NCBI RefSeq assembly: GCF_025398155.2
Contig: NZ_CP104562.2
Coordinates: 5,332,001 to 5,396,000 of the forward strand
Length of the DNA stretch: 64,000 nt
Source: Roseateles amylovorans
Lineage (GTDB): Bacteria > Pseudomonadota > Gammaproteobacteria > Burkholderiales > Burkholderiaceae_C
Reading direction: 5' to 3'
How positions within the stretch are numbered: the first letter of the stretch is position 1; every line of letters starts with the position of its first letter. The notes under the pieces are model-generated. The model did not search any database and was not told the origin of the DNA. It saw nothing but the letters and a program-made list of their open reading frames with translations. The position numbers and the translations under genes are program-made. This document shows positions 36,481 through 45,460 of the stretch, one piece after another.

Positions 36481-37491
36481 TCACCATTCGGCGCGGGCTT
36501 GGCGACCCATCAGAGCGTCCATCGCGCCCTGGGTGTCCAGCCGGCCTTCCAGCACGTCGACCACCGCGGCGGCGATCGGCATGTCGACCTGCAGGCTCCG
36601 GGCGCGCGCCAGCACGGTGGGCGCGCTGTAGACACCCTCGGCCACATGCCCGAGCCGCTGCAGGATGCCGGGCAGGTCCAGGCCCTCGGCCAGCAGCAGA
36701 CCGACGCGCCGATTGCGCGACAGGTCGCCAGTGGCCGTCAGCACCAGGTCGCCCAGGCCGGCCAGGCCGAGCAGGGTTTCCGTCTGGGCGCCCAGGGCCA
36801 ACGCCAGGCGCTGCATTTCGGCCAGGCCTCGGGTGATCAGTGCGGCGCGGGCATTCAGGCCCGGGCCCTGATGGCCTCGTGCCTCGGCGGCCAGCCGCAG
36901 GCCATCGGCGATGCCGACGGCGATCGCCATCACGTTCTTGACGGCGCCGCCCACCTCCACGCCCACGGGGTCGGCCGAGGAGTACACCCGCAGCCGATCG
37001 CTGTGAAAGGCCTGCACGCCCAGTTGCGCCAGGGCCGCGTCATGCGAGGCGGACACCAGCGCCGTCGGCTGCCCCGCCGCCACTTCCTGCGCGAAGCTGG
37101 GGCCCGACAGCACGCCGGTCGCCAGATGCGGCACCACCTCGCGGGCAATCTCATGCCCCAGGCGACCGGTGCCGGCTTCGAAGCCCTTGCACAGCCACAG
37201 GCAGCGTGTGCCCGCCGGCAGATGGCCCAGCATGCCGCGCAAGGCGGCCATGGGCGTGGCGATCACGATCAGGCCGTCGCGGCCGTGGGCCAGCGCGGCA
37301 TCGAGTTGATCGGTCAGGCCGAGCGTCTCGGGCAGAGGCGCATCGGGCAGATAGCGCGCATTGCGCCGGGCGCTGCGCATCGCGGCGATGCCGGACGCAT
37401 CGCGGGCCCACAACAGCACCTCATGGCGCGCACTGGCGGCAATGGCCAGCGCCGTGCCCCAGGCGCCAGCACCGAGAACGCTGATCTTCAT
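36481..37491 (-). CDS. gpsA: Glycerol-3-phosphate dehydrogenase [NAD(P)+]
   Basis: 336 residues. The Rossmann motif is VLGAGAWGTALAIAAS (residues 5-20). GPSFAQEVAAGQPTALV, VGGAVKNVMAIAVGIADGL (catalytic lysine) and GLAGLGDLVLTATGDLSRNRRVG are family motifs. It makes sn-glycerol-3-phosphate for phospholipids. ATG 37491 is the start. It is preceded by secB at 128 bp on the same strand, an arrangement common in Burkholderiales (grxC-secB-gpsA). Confidence 0.97.
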   Translation of the reverse strand: MKISVLGAGAWGTALAIAASARHEVLLWARDASGIAAMRSARRNARYLPDAPLPETLGLTDQLDAALAHGRDGLIVIATPMAALRGMLGHLPAGTRCLWLCKGFEAGTGRLGHEIAREVVPHLATGVLSGPSFAQEVAAGQPTALVSASHDAALAQLGVQAFHSDRLRVYSSADPVGVEVGGAVKNVMAIAVGIADGLRLAAEARGHQGPGLNARAALITRGLAEMQRLALALGAQTETLLGLAGLGDLVLTATGDLSRNRRVGLLLAEGLDLPGILQRLGHVAEGVYSAPTVLARARSLQVDMPIAAAVVDVLEGRLDTQGAMDALMGRQARAEW

Positions 37492-37618
37492 GCGGAACAC
37501 TTCATCGTCGAGTCGGGCGCGAGCCCCAGACAACAACGCCGGCCGGTCGGCCCGGAAGGGGCCGTCCGGCCGGCGCCTCGTCCCGGCACACGCGGCGCCG
37601 GGGCGGATTTCAGTTCGC

Positions 37619-38086
37619 TCAGTTCGGCGCGGATTCGCCGTTGGTCTGCTGAGCCATCAGTTGGGCCTGCTGCGCTTCGAACATCGCCTGGAAGTTCACT
37701 TCGGTCAGCAGCACCGGCGGGAAACCGGCACGGGTGCAGACGTCGGAGACGATTGCACGCAGGTAGGGATAGATCATCTGCGGGCAGACGATGGACAGGA
37801 TGCCCTCGAGCTGCTCCTGCGGCAGGTTGCGGATCTCGAAGATGCCGGCCTGCTTGGCTTCGATCAGGAACAGGGTCTTTTCTTCGACAGTGGTCGTGAC
37901 GGTGGCGGTCACGCTGACCTCGAACAGGCCCTCGGCCACCGGTTCGGCGGCCAGCGAGAGCTTGATGTCGACCTGCGGCTGGGCCTGTTCCAGGAGGATC
38001 TGCGGAGCGTTGGGCTGCTCCAGCGACAGATCCTTCAGGTACATGCGCTGAATCTGGAACACGGGGGTGTTGGTGTCGTCTGCCAT
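37619..38086 (-). CDS. secB: Protein-export chaperone SecB
   Basis: 155 residues. FQIQRMYLKDLSLEQPNAPQ and CPQMIYPYLRAIVSDVCTRAGFPPVLLTEVNF are SecB signatures; the homotetrameric chaperone holds preproteins for SecA. Start ATG 38086 (MADDTNTP) is supported by homologue starts, but the Shine-Dalgarno is weak (GGATGA). A terminator-like hairpin lies only 16 bases upstream of the ATG (38102-38124). It is followed by gpsA. Confidence 0.97.
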   Translation of the reverse strand: MADDTNTPVFQIQRMYLKDLSLEQPNAPQILLEQAQPQVDIKLSLAAEPVAEGLFEVSVTATVTTTVEEKTLFLIEAKQAGIFEIRNLPQEQLEGILSIVCPQMIYPYLRAIVSDVCTRAGFPPVLLTEVNFQAMFEAQQAQLMAQQTNGESAPN

Positions 38087-38101
38087 GTGGGTCATCCAAA
38101 T

Positions 38102-38124
38102 GAAAAAGCCCGCCAGCGGCGGGC
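38102..38124 (-). terminator. Terminator-like hairpin between grxC and secB
   Basis: On the minus strand GCCCGCC-GCT-GGCGGGC is followed by TTTTTC, then 15 bases, then the secB ATG. It would end grxC transcription but lies inside any secB leader that starts upstream. Confidence 0.8.
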
Positions 38125-38230
38125 CGCGGCGGGCATTATGACCGAGGGGGCCGCGCACTCGCGAAAGGGCCGCCCCGGGACCGGCGCGGTGATGTGACCG
38201 CGCGTTTCAGACGTGAGCCCGCAACGGGCC

Positions 38231-38491
38231 TCAAGCGCCTTGCAGCAGCGGTTGCAGACCGCCGCGCTGATCCAGCGCGATCAGATCGTCACATCCGCCG
38301 ACATGGGTATCGCCGATGAAGATCTGCGGCACGGTGCGACGACCGGTGAGCTCGATCATCGAATCGCGTTGAGCCGGATCCAGGTCCACGCGGACTTCCT
38401 CGATCTGCTCCACGCCACGTTGCTTGAGCAGCGACTTGGCGCGCACGCAGTACGGGCAGACCAAGGTGGTGTACATCTTCACGGCGGCCAT
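38231..38491 (-). CDS. grxC: Glutaredoxin 3
   Basis: 86 residues. The active site CPYC lies in MYTTLVCPYCVRAKSLL, the cis-Pro in TVPQIFIGDTHVGGCDDL; both are glutaredoxin-3 signatures. It reduces protein and glutathione mixed disulfides using glutathione. ATG 38491 (MAAVKMYTT) is used; the longer frame has no support. A rhodanese gene precedes it by about 100 bp and secB follows. Confidence 0.97.
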   Translation of the reverse strand: MAAVKMYTTLVCPYCVRAKSLLKQRGVEQIEEVRVDLDPAQRDSMIELTGRRTVPQIFIGDTHVGGCDDLIALDQRGGLQPLLQGA

Positions 38492-38594
38492 CGCCAGTTC
38501 TCCAATAGGTCGAATCGAGGATCGAGGCGGTGTCCGCCTCAGCGTCGAGACAGGCTCGACGACAGGGCGAACGCCGATGCAGCCGTCAGGGCGA

Positions 38595-39014
38595 TCAGGC
38601 TGCGGACTTCTCGATCGGCAAACTGGCTTCGCGCCAGGCGGCGAGACCGCCGCTGAGCGCCACCACGTTTGCATAGCCCTGTTTGCGAAGGATGCCAGCG
38701 GCGCGCGAAGCGCGTGTGCCGCTCTTGCACATCAGCACCACCGGCAGGGCCTTGTTGGTGGGGAGTTGCTTGATCGGGTCGGTCGTGCCAGTGAGCACCG
38801 ACAGCGGCACATTGCGCGCGCCGCCCGCATGAGCCGCCGCGAATTCGTCGGGCTCGCTGACATCGATCAGCACGCCCTTTTCGCGATTGATCAGCCGCAC
38901 GGCTTCCGCCGTCGCGATGCCGCCCGCCTTGCCGCGCACCGACGTCCACAGCAACAAGCCGCCGGACACGAGGGCCGTCAGCACCAGATACCAGTTGTCG
39001 ATCAGAAACTTCAA
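38595..39014 (-). CDS. Membrane-anchored rhodanese-like protein
   Basis: 139 residues. An N-terminal membrane helix (WYLVLTALVSGGLLLWTSV) is followed by a rhodanese domain with GVLIDVSEPDEF, NVPLS and the active-site loop CKSGTRAS. It probably acts in sulfur transfer or redox at the inner membrane. The start is taken as TTG 39014; a TATAAT box lies about 28 bases upstream. No ATG fits the family start, so this start is moderately certain. It precedes grxC and secB on the same strand, as in other Burkholderiales. Confidence 0.85.
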   Translation of the reverse strand: MKFLIDNWYLVLTALVSGGLLLWTSVRGKAGGIATAEAVRLINREKGVLIDVSEPDEFAAAHAGGARNVPLSVLTGTTDPIKQLPTNKALPVVLMCKSGTRASRAAGILRKQGYANVVALSGGLAAWREASLPIEKSAA

Positions 39015-39042
39015 GGCCAGGTCCGGAGGATCAAAAGCGCGG

Positions 39043-39048
39043 ATTATA
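39043..39048 (-). promoter_or_regulatory. Possible -10 box (TATAAT) for the rhodanese gene
   Basis: A perfect minus-strand TATAAT sits 28 bases upstream of the TTG start. I see no clear -35 at 16-18 bases upstream of it. Confidence 0.4.
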
Positions 39049-39291
39049 GGAACCGAACCGACTGAGCGCCCGTTCGGACCGCCCGCGCCGCGATTCCGGC
39101 GATGCGCCCGCAGGCGCCCGCAGGCGTGCGGACGGGAGGCCGGCGCGTGTGCGGCGGCATGACCGTGGGGGCGGGATCGGCATCGGCAGCGGGTTCGGGC
39201 CGATGAAACCGCCTTGACGGCCGGCCTGTCGGAGCACCGCCTAGAATCCGCCGGGCCCGCCGGAAACCGGCCAAACTTCACATCCGACCCC

Positions 39292-40035
39292 ATGTACAAG
39301 CTCGTGCTCATTCGCCACGGCGAATCGACCTGGAACCTCGAGAACCGATTCACCGGCTGGACCGACGTGGACCTGACCCCGACCGGCGTCGCCCAGGCCC
39401 AGCAGGCCGGTCGTCTGCTGAAGGAAGCGGGGCTGGACTTCGACGTCGCCCACACCTCTGTGCTGAAGCGGGCCATCTGGACCCTGTGGCACTGCCTGGA
39501 TCAGATGGACCGCCAGTGGTTGCCGGTTCGCCACAGCTGGCGCCTGAACGAGCGCCACTACGGTGGCCTGCAAGGCTTGAACAAGGCGGACATGGCCAAG
39601 CAATATGGCGATGAACAGGTGCTCGTCTGGCGCCGCAGCTACGACACGCCGCCGCCCGCCCTGGAGGCCGACGATCCCCGCAGCGAGCGCGGCGACATCC
39701 GTTACGCCGGTCTGCAAGCCTCGGACATTCCGCTGACCGAGTGCCTCAAGGACACCGTGGCCCGTGTGCTGCCCTACTGGAACGAGCAGATCGCGCCCGC
39801 GATCCTGTCGGGTCAACGCGTGCTGATCGCCGCCCACGGCAACAGCATCCGCGCCCTGGTGAAATATTTGGACGGCATCGCTGACGACGCCATCGTGGGC
39901 GTGAACATTCCCAACGGCATTCCGCTGGTCTACGAGCTGGACAAGGACCTCAAGCCGATCAAGAGCTACTACCTGGGCGACGCTGAAGCCGCCGCCAAGG
40001 CCGCTGCCGCCGTGGCGAGCCAGGGCAAGGCCTGA
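39292..40035 (+). CDS. gpmA: 2,3-bisphosphoglycerate-dependent phosphoglycerate mutase
   Basis: 247 residues. LVLIRHGESTWNLENRFTGWTDVDLTPTG is the RHG phosphohistidine motif, NERHYGGLQGLNKADMAKQYG the substrate loop, and VLIAAHGNSIRALVKYLDG the second histidine. It interconverts 3- and 2-phosphoglycerate in glycolysis. ATG 39292 is the family start. A TAGAAT box lies 45 bases upstream and TTGACG 22 bases further up, a wider spacing than normal. Confidence 0.97.
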   Translation: MYKLVLIRHGESTWNLENRFTGWTDVDLTPTGVAQAQQAGRLLKEAGLDFDVAHTSVLKRAIWTLWHCLDQMDRQWLPVRHSWRLNERHYGGLQGLNKADMAKQYGDEQVLVWRRSYDTPPPALEADDPRSERGDIRYAGLQASDIPLTECLKDTVARVLPYWNEQIAPAILSGQRVLIAAHGNSIRALVKYLDGIADDAIVGVNIPNGIPLVYELDKDLKPIKSYYLGDAEAAAKAAAAVASQGKA

Positions 40036-40159
40036 CGTCCGAACGTCGTCCGCGAACCGACCCGCCACCAGGCGGGGCGGCTCTGGCGGGCGCGACGCCG
40101 CAAGCCACGACGTCGCACGGACCCTGAGATCAACGACGTCTCAGCAACGGCCATTCAAC

Positions 40160-40186
40160 GAAGCGGATCCCATCAGGATCCGCTTC
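40160..40186. terminator. Hairpin at the 3' end of the heptosyltransferase gene
   Basis: GAAGCGGATCC-CATCA-GGATCCGCTTC. The loop contains the stop codon of the minus-strand gene. There is no T-run, so it may stabilise the mRNA end or act as a weak terminator for the convergent gpmA and heptosyltransferase transcripts. Confidence 0.5.
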
Positions 40187-41228
40187 GTCCTTCCGGGCGC
40201 TGAAGCGCCTCTGGCGGCGGAAGCGGCACCGCAGCCTGGGGATCGGGGGGATGTGAGCCGCTGGCGAGACGCAGGCGCGCCTCCACCCGCGTCATCACGG
40301 CCTCCGGGGGGATCCAGGCGGGATACGCCCTGAGCACCTCCACCTGGCTGCCCCACGGCGCCCAACGCTGCGGCAGCGTCGGGCCCAACAGGCTCAAGGT
40401 GGGCGTGCCGACTGCCGCCGCCAAATGCATCGGTCCGGTGTCGTTGCCCACGGCCACGGCGGCCCGCTCCAGCAACGCGCCGTAGGTTCCCAACGGCACA
40501 TGGGGCAGGCAATGCGCCGTCGGGAAGCGCCGCCGGGCGGCTTCCCACTCCTCCCCGCTGCCCGGGCACACCACGGTGGGCAGACCGCGCCGCGCCAGCA
40601 GCCGCGCGAAGCCGCTCCAATGCGGCCACATCCGAGGCGACGGCAGGCCCGGCGCCACGCTGGTGAACGGGCAGATGAGCACGAACGGATCTGTGTCCCC
40701 TACGCCGAGGCCCTTGAGCAGTCCCGCAGCGAGGGTGCGGCTTTCCGCCGTGAGCCGCAGTTGGATGTCCGCCGGCGGGTCCTCGGCAATGTCGAGGAAT
40801 CGGCTCGCCAGTGACCAATATTCCTGCAGCGCATGCATGCTGTTGGCCGGCGGCTTCGAGAGCGCCCGATTCAGCAACCAGCTGCGGGCCTCATGTCGAT
40901 GGCCGGTGGCCTTCAGTCCGGCCAGCCGACATTCCAGCGCTGCCGAGAATGCATCCGCGAACAACACCGCATTTGGTCGGTGGTTGAACGCCGGATCCAC
41001 CGAGGCGGCAGCGTGCCGCATCCGACGAAGTTGCGCCGTGCGCTGCCACGTGCCCTCGGGCCTCACCTCGACAGGCCAGCCTTCACCGCTGAGCAGCGCG
41101 CCCGCCCAGCCCTTGCCGATCAGGCGCAAGGCATACCCCTGACGCTGCAACAGGCGCAGGGCAGGCACCATCAGCACCACATCACCGACGAAATTGCGCA
41201 GCCGCACGATCAGGGGAACCTCAGACAT
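40173..41228 (-). CDS. Heptosyltransferase family (GT9) protein
   Basis: A 351-residue GT-B glycosyltransferase. VRLRNFVGDVVLMVPALRLL is the N-terminal GT9 motif, and VGNDTGPMHLAAAVGTPTLSLLGPT the C-terminal donor-binding motif. GT9 enzymes add heptose or related sugars to LPS core. The last 40 residues are Pro/Gln-rich. The gene is divergent from the DUF4254 gene with a 73-bp shared control region. A role in core oligosaccharide assembly is inferred. Confidence 0.87.
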   Translation of the reverse strand: MSEVPLIVRLRNFVGDVVLMVPALRLLQRQGYALRLIGKGWAGALLSGEGWPVEVRPEGTWQRTAQLRRMRHAAASVDPAFNHRPNAVLFADAFSAALECRLAGLKATGHRHEARSWLLNRALSKPPANSMHALQEYWSLASRFLDIAEDPPADIQLRLTAESRTLAAGLLKGLGVGDTDPFVLICPFTSVAPGLPSPRMWPHWSGFARLLARRGLPTVVCPGSGEEWEAARRRFPTAHCLPHVPLGTYGALLERAAVAVGNDTGPMHLAAAVGTPTLSLLGPTLPQRWAPWGSQVEVLRAYPAWIPPEAVMTRVEARLRLASGSHPPDPQAAVPLPPPEALQRPEGRSGS

Positions 41229-41301
41229 ACAAATAACGGCAATGGCGGGATCAGCCGGCCATTCGCAACATGGAGAGCCCCATTTGTCTCAGGACCTCCC
41301 C

Positions 41302-42285
41302 ATGAGTTCACCCACCTCGAACGCGCCGTCGACCCGTCCCTGTACCTTGCCTGCGTCGCCCCCCGTGCCGGGGCCTGTCCACGCGGCTGTGGCGCCCGAC
41401 AAGCGCCCTGTGCCCCACCGGCCGTTTCGGTTCAGCACCTTCAGCGCCGAACAACTGGTGGCCATCCATGACCTCGCGCTGCGCAGCGGCTTCCACGGCG
41501 CCGCCGCACCCAGCCCCGCGTCCGGCGAGGCCACCGCCGGCGGCTGCGGTCAATGCAAGACACCGGGTGGCTGCGGCCGGGCCAAGGCGCAGCCCCTGGA
41601 GGCTGAGCTGCGCGCGGCAGCCGTCGGCACGCCGGCGGGCATCGAGATCGCTCGGACCTCACGTCCCACCCAGGGACCGGCACGGCGGGCCCTCGGCGAT
41701 GGCAACCCGCCGATGGACCTGCTGCGGGGTCCGCCCGTCTCCGTCGATCCCGACATGGACGCCAATGACCTGCTGACCCAATGGGCCCGCTGGAACCACC
41801 GCTGCAATGCCAGCCTCTGGTATGAGGAGGATCTTGCGCGACGCACGCGGGTGCCGGATTCCGAGATCGCCGCCAGCAAGCGGGCCATCGACCGCTACAA
41901 CCAGCAGCGCAACGATGCGGTGGAGCGGATGGATGGGTTGATCATGGAAGCGCTCCAGCGCGCCGACATCCCCCGGTCGGAAGACGCCCCGCTTCACAGC
42001 GAGACACCCGGCGCGATGATCGACCGGCTGTCGATCCTGGCGCTGAAGATCCAGGCCATGACGGCGCAGGCCTTGCGCGAGGATGTCGAACCGCCCCACC
42101 GCACCCAGTGCCTGCAACGCGCCGCGGTGCTGGAGCAGCAACGCCGCGACCTGACGGGCTGCCTGTCCCGGCTGATGCGGGACCTGGCGGCAGGCCGGGT
42201 GCGATTCAATCTCTACCGGCAGTACAAGATGTACAACGACCCGACGCTCAATCCGGCCTTGGTGGCCGAAGCTCGCCAAGCCTGA
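41302..42285 (+). CDS. DUF4254-domain protein with Cys/Gly-rich N-terminal extension
   Basis: 327 residues. The C-terminal half (about residues 170-327) is DUF4254: WARWNHRCNASLWYEEDLARRT, PGAMIDRLSILALKIQAMTAQALR and RVRFNLYRQYKMYNDPTLNP. DUF4254 proteins sit next to glycosyltransferase genes but have no known activity. The N-terminal 150 residues are Pro/Ala-rich with GGCGQCKTPGGCGRAKAQP, a cysteine-rich segment that could bind metal. ATG 41302 has AGGA nearby (AGGACCTCCCC); an internal ATG at about residue 137 (MDLLRGPP) could give just the DUF. It is divergent from GT9. Confidence 0.8.
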   Translation: MSSPTSNAPSTRPCTLPASPPVPGPVHAAVAPDKRPVPHRPFRFSTFSAEQLVAIHDLALRSGFHGAAAPSPASGEATAGGCGQCKTPGGCGRAKAQPLEAELRAAAVGTPAGIEIARTSRPTQGPARRALGDGNPPMDLLRGPPVSVDPDMDANDLLTQWARWNHRCNASLWYEEDLARRTRVPDSEIAASKRAIDRYNQQRNDAVERMDGLIMEALQRADIPRSEDAPLHSETPGAMIDRLSILALKIQAMTAQALREDVEPPHRTQCLQRAAVLEQQRRDLTGCLSRLMRDLAAGRVRFNLYRQYKMYNDPTLNPALVAEARQA

Positions 42286-42348
42286 AGGATGAGCGATGAA
42301 GGATGAGCGATGAGGGAGAAGGCCGGCGGCCCGTGGATGAGATCGGAT

Positions 42349-43086
42349 TCAGGCGGGCGGCAGCTCCGCGTCGATCAGACGTGCCAAGGCATCGGCCAGG
42401 GCGCGTCGCTCCATGTGCGCGGTGGGCAGCAGCGGCAGGCATTGCACCCGTGCGGTCAATCCACGCGCGCTCATGATGCGCCACATGCTCGCCACCAGCG
42501 TCATGTTGCCGATGAACTGGGCCGCCTCGCTGTAGGGGCGGCCCGGCTGATGCCATCGCAACACCACCGGTTGCAGGGGCGTGCCGGTGCTGATCGCCGC
42601 CTGCAGCAGGTTGCCGTGCAGCGGCAGCAGCGGTCGTCCGGGACCGGTAGTCCCTTCCGGGAACACCGCGACCGTCTCGCCGCGGGCCAGGGCCTCGGCA
42701 GTCTGATGCACCACCCGCAGCGCATCGCGCTTGCTGGCGCGTTCGATGTAGAGCGTGCCCACCGCCGTCACCAGGCGACCGACCAGCGGCCAGTGCTTGA
42801 TGTCGGCCTTGGAGACGAAGCGCGCATCCGGCATCACCGCATGCATCGCGGCGATGTCGAGCCAGGACACATGGTTGGCGGTGACCAGCCGGGCCCCCTG
42901 GGCGGGCATGCCCACCGTCTCCAGCCGCACGCCCAGCACACGCAGCAGCTTGGCGGACCACCAGCCGATGCGGTCCTGGCGGTCCTGCGGCGTGCGCCGG
43001 TCCCATCCCCAATGCACCAACATCAGTCCGTGGGCCACATGCGCCACCATGCGCAGCATCCGCACGATGGCCAACACCGCACCCAT
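42349..43086 (-). CDS. 1-acyl-sn-glycerol-3-phosphate acyltransferase (PlsC family)
   Basis: 245 residues. The catalytic NHxxxxD motif is NHVSWLD and the phosphate-binding motif is FPEGTTGPG; an N-terminal membrane-associated helix precedes them. It acylates lysophosphatidic acid or a related lipid. ATG 43086 overlaps the stop of the pyrX-like gene as TGATG; TTG 43089 is next to it. Linkage to the pyrimidine gene is seen widely in Burkholderiales; the shared operon logic is not clear. Confidence 0.88.
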   Translation of the reverse strand: MGAVLAIVRMLRMVAHVAHGLMLVHWGWDRRTPQDRQDRIGWWSAKLLRVLGVRLETVGMPAQGARLVTANHVSWLDIAAMHAVMPDARFVSKADIKHWPLVGRLVTAVGTLYIERASKRDALRVVHQTAEALARGETVAVFPEGTTGPGRPLLPLHGNLLQAAISTGTPLQPVVLRWHQPGRPYSEAAQFIGNMTLVASMWRIMSARGLTARVQCLPLLPTAHMERRALADALARLIDAELPPA

Positions 43087-44405
43087 CAAGCCGATTCCGT
43101 CAGCAGGGACTCGAACGCCACCTGACCCGCCACCAGCGTGAAACGGACCTGTCCGGGAAGTTCGAAGCCGGTGATGTCGAAGGCAAACGGGGTGTGCTTG
43201 CCCTGGCTGACCAGCCGTTCCGGCGTGACCGCGCCGCTGGCGCCCGCATCGAAGACGCAGACATCGCCCACGCCGCCGACGACCAGGCGCCCCGCGCTGG
43301 CCGACAGCGAGCCCAAGGCGCTGCCCAACACCTTCACCGGACGGGCCGTGATCACGTCCAGGCTCTTGCCCAGCGACAGCCCCAGGTCCTGGCCCCAGCG
43401 CAAGGCCAGGCTGAGCAACAGCTCCAGGCCGGTCGCACCCGGCGTCGCTTCGGCGAACGGCAGATGCTTTTCATCCGACGTCACCGGGTTGTGGTCACTG
43501 ACGAGGGCGTCGATGGTGCCGTCGAGCAGCCCCTGGCGCAGGGCCTCGCGATCGCGCTGCTGGCGCAGCGGCGGTTGCAGGCGCATGGCGGGGTTGAAGT
43601 AGCCGATGTCCACATCGCTGAGGTGCAGCGAGTTGATCGACACATCCGCCGTCACCGGCAGGCCCTCCTTCTTGGCCTGGCGAATCAGCTCGACACCTGC
43701 GGCGCTGCTGATGCGGCACAGATGGATGCGGGCCCCGGTGACGCGCATCAATTCGAAGATGGTGTGCAGGGCGATCGTCTCAGCGGCCACCGGCTCGCCG
43801 GACAGACCGAGCCGGGTGGCCACTGCACCGCTGGCGGCCACGCCGCCGCTGAGCCACGGATCCCGCGGGCTCAGCCACAGCGCATAACCGAAGCTGGCGG
43901 CGTACTGCATGGCGCGCTGCATCGTCAGCGTGTTGCGGATCGGCACCGTGGCGTGGGAGAAGCCCACGCAGCCGGCCTCGGTCAGCTCGGCCATTTCGGT
44001 GAGCGTCTCGCCAGCCAGGCCGCGGGTCAGCGCGCCGAGCGGGAACAGCCGGCACCGGCTGAGCTTGCGCGCGCGGAACTTGAGCATCTCGACCAGGCCG
44101 GGCTCGTCCAGCGTGGGGTCGGTGTCGGGCGGGCAGACCAGGCTGGTGACGCCGCCGGCGGCCGCCGCGGCGAGCTCGCTCTCCAGCATGCCTTCGTGCT
44201 CATGGCCCGGCTCGCGCAGGCGCGCGGCGAGGTCCACCAGTCCGGGGGCGACGACCAGGCCGGTGGCGTCGATCGTGCGATCGGCGCTGAATTCACCCAC
44301 TTGGCCCAGGCCGACGATGCGGCCGGAGGCGATCGCCAGATCGCCGGTGGCATCGAGCCCGGAGGCCGGGTCGAGCAGCCGCCCGTTCTGAATCAGAATC
44401 TTCAT
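43086..44405 (-). CDS. pyrX: Dihydroorotase-like protein lacking zinc ligands (PyrX/PyrC')
   Basis: 439 residues of the amidohydrolase fold. The usual DLHVHLREPG is DLAARLREPG (residues 58-66), so both zinc-binding histidines are lost. The expected second histidine region is TADVSINSLHLSDVD, and the Asp region SDHNPVTSDEKHLPFAEA is partly kept. This is the pattern of the inactive dihydroorotase PyrX/PyrC' that in Pseudomonas forms a complex needed for aspartate transcarbamoylase assembly. Its neighbour pyrB encodes the catalytic partner. A functional pyrC must exist elsewhere. Confidence 0.9.
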   Translation of the reverse strand: MKILIQNGRLLDPASGLDATGDLAIASGRIVGLGQVGEFSADRTIDATGLVVAPGLVDLAARLREPGHEHEGMLESELAAAAAGGVTSLVCPPDTDPTLDEPGLVEMLKFRARKLSRCRLFPLGALTRGLAGETLTEMAELTEAGCVGFSHATVPIRNTLTMQRAMQYAASFGYALWLSPRDPWLSGGVAASGAVATRLGLSGEPVAAETIALHTIFELMRVTGARIHLCRISSAAGVELIRQAKKEGLPVTADVSINSLHLSDVDIGYFNPAMRLQPPLRQQRDREALRQGLLDGTIDALVSDHNPVTSDEKHLPFAEATPGATGLELLLSLALRWGQDLGLSLGKSLDVITARPVKVLGSALGSLSASAGRLVVGGVGDVCVFDAGASGAVTPERLVSQGKHTPFAFDITGFELPGQVRFTLVAGQVAFESLLTESA

Positions 44406-44493
44406 CGTGTCCTCCAGGTGCTGCGCACCGCGCCCGCGACGGCGCCTGAATGCCTTGGGAATGCGGCGATCCGCGCCGCTGCAGCCGCCGGCC

Positions 44494-45456
44494 TCATGCC
44501 TCGTTCCCCGCCAGGATCGACATCACCGCCATCCGCACCGCAATGCCGAAGGTGACCTGCGGCAGGATGACGCTGTGGGAGCCGTCGGCCACGCTCGACG
44601 AGATCTCCACGCCGCGGTTGATCGGGCCGGGATGCATCACGATCGCATCGGGCTTGGCCAGCGCCAGCTTCTCAGGTGTGAGGCCGAAGCTCTTGAAGTA
44701 CTCGCCTGCGCTTGGCAGCATCGCGCCGCTCATGCGTTCGTTCTGCAGGCGCAGCATGATGATGACGTCGGCATCCTTCATGCCTTCGGCCATGTCGTGA
44801 CACACGCGAACGCCCATGTCCTTCAGGTCGCCGGGCACCAGCGTCTTGGGGCCGACCGCGCGGATCTCCGGCACGCCGAGCGTCGACAGCGCATGGATGT
44901 CGGAGCGCGCCACCCGCGAATGCACGATGTCGCCCACGATCGCCACCGTCAGGTTGGTGAAGTCCTTCTTGTAGTGACGGATCGTGTACATGTCCAGCAG
45001 GCCTTGCGTCGGATGCGCATGGCGGCCGTCGCCGGCGTTGACCACATGCACATGCGGGGCGCAGTGCTGGGCGATCAGATAGGGCGCGCCGGATTCGCTG
45101 TGGCGCACCACGAACATGTCCGCATGCATCGCCGACAGGTTGGCCACCGTGTCGAGCAGGGTCTCGCCCTTGGCGGTGCTGGAGCGGGCGATGTCGAGGT
45201 TGATCACATCCGCCGACAGCCGCTTGGCCGCGATCTCGAAGGTGGTGCGGGTGCGGGTGCTGTTCTCGAAGAACAGGTTGAACACCGACTTGCCCCGCAG
45301 CAGCGGGACCTTCTTCACTTCCCGGTCGTTGACCGACAGGAAGGTGCCGGCGGTGTCCAGGATCTGATGAAGCACCGCGCGGGGCAGGCCTTCGGTGGAG
45401 AGCAGATGGATCAGCTCGCCGTGCTTGTTGAGTTGGGGGTTGCGTTTGCTCAGCAT
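44494..45456 (-). CDS. pyrB: Aspartate carbamoyltransferase catalytic subunit
   Basis: 320 residues. FENSTRTRTTFEIAAKRL is the carbamoyl-phosphate site, HAHPTQGLLDMYT the aspartate-side histidine and HPGPINRGVEI the 240s loop. It forms carbamoyl-aspartate in pyrimidine synthesis. It lies four bases after pyrR and 88 bp before pyrX, so it is likely one transcript (pyrR-pyrB-pyrX). No regulatory pyrI gene is visible; the enzyme probably uses PyrX instead. Confidence 0.97.
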   Translation of the reverse strand: MLSKRNPQLNKHGELIHLLSTEGLPRAVLHQILDTAGTFLSVNDREVKKVPLLRGKSVFNLFFENSTRTRTTFEIAAKRLSADVINLDIARSSTAKGETLLDTVANLSAMHADMFVVRHSESGAPYLIAQHCAPHVHVVNAGDGRHAHPTQGLLDMYTIRHYKKDFTNLTVAIVGDIVHSRVARSDIHALSTLGVPEIRAVGPKTLVPGDLKDMGVRVCHDMAEGMKDADVIIMLRLQNERMSGAMLPSAGEYFKSFGLTPEKLALAKPDAIVMHPGPINRGVEISSSVADGSHSVILPQVTFGIAVRMAVMSILAGNEA

Positions 45457-45460
45457 TGGG

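Noticed and set aside
39214..39247. Sigma-70 promoter of gpmA (TTGACG and TAGAAT)
   Set aside because: The spacing is 22 bp, outside the normal 16-19, so it is not listed as a feature.
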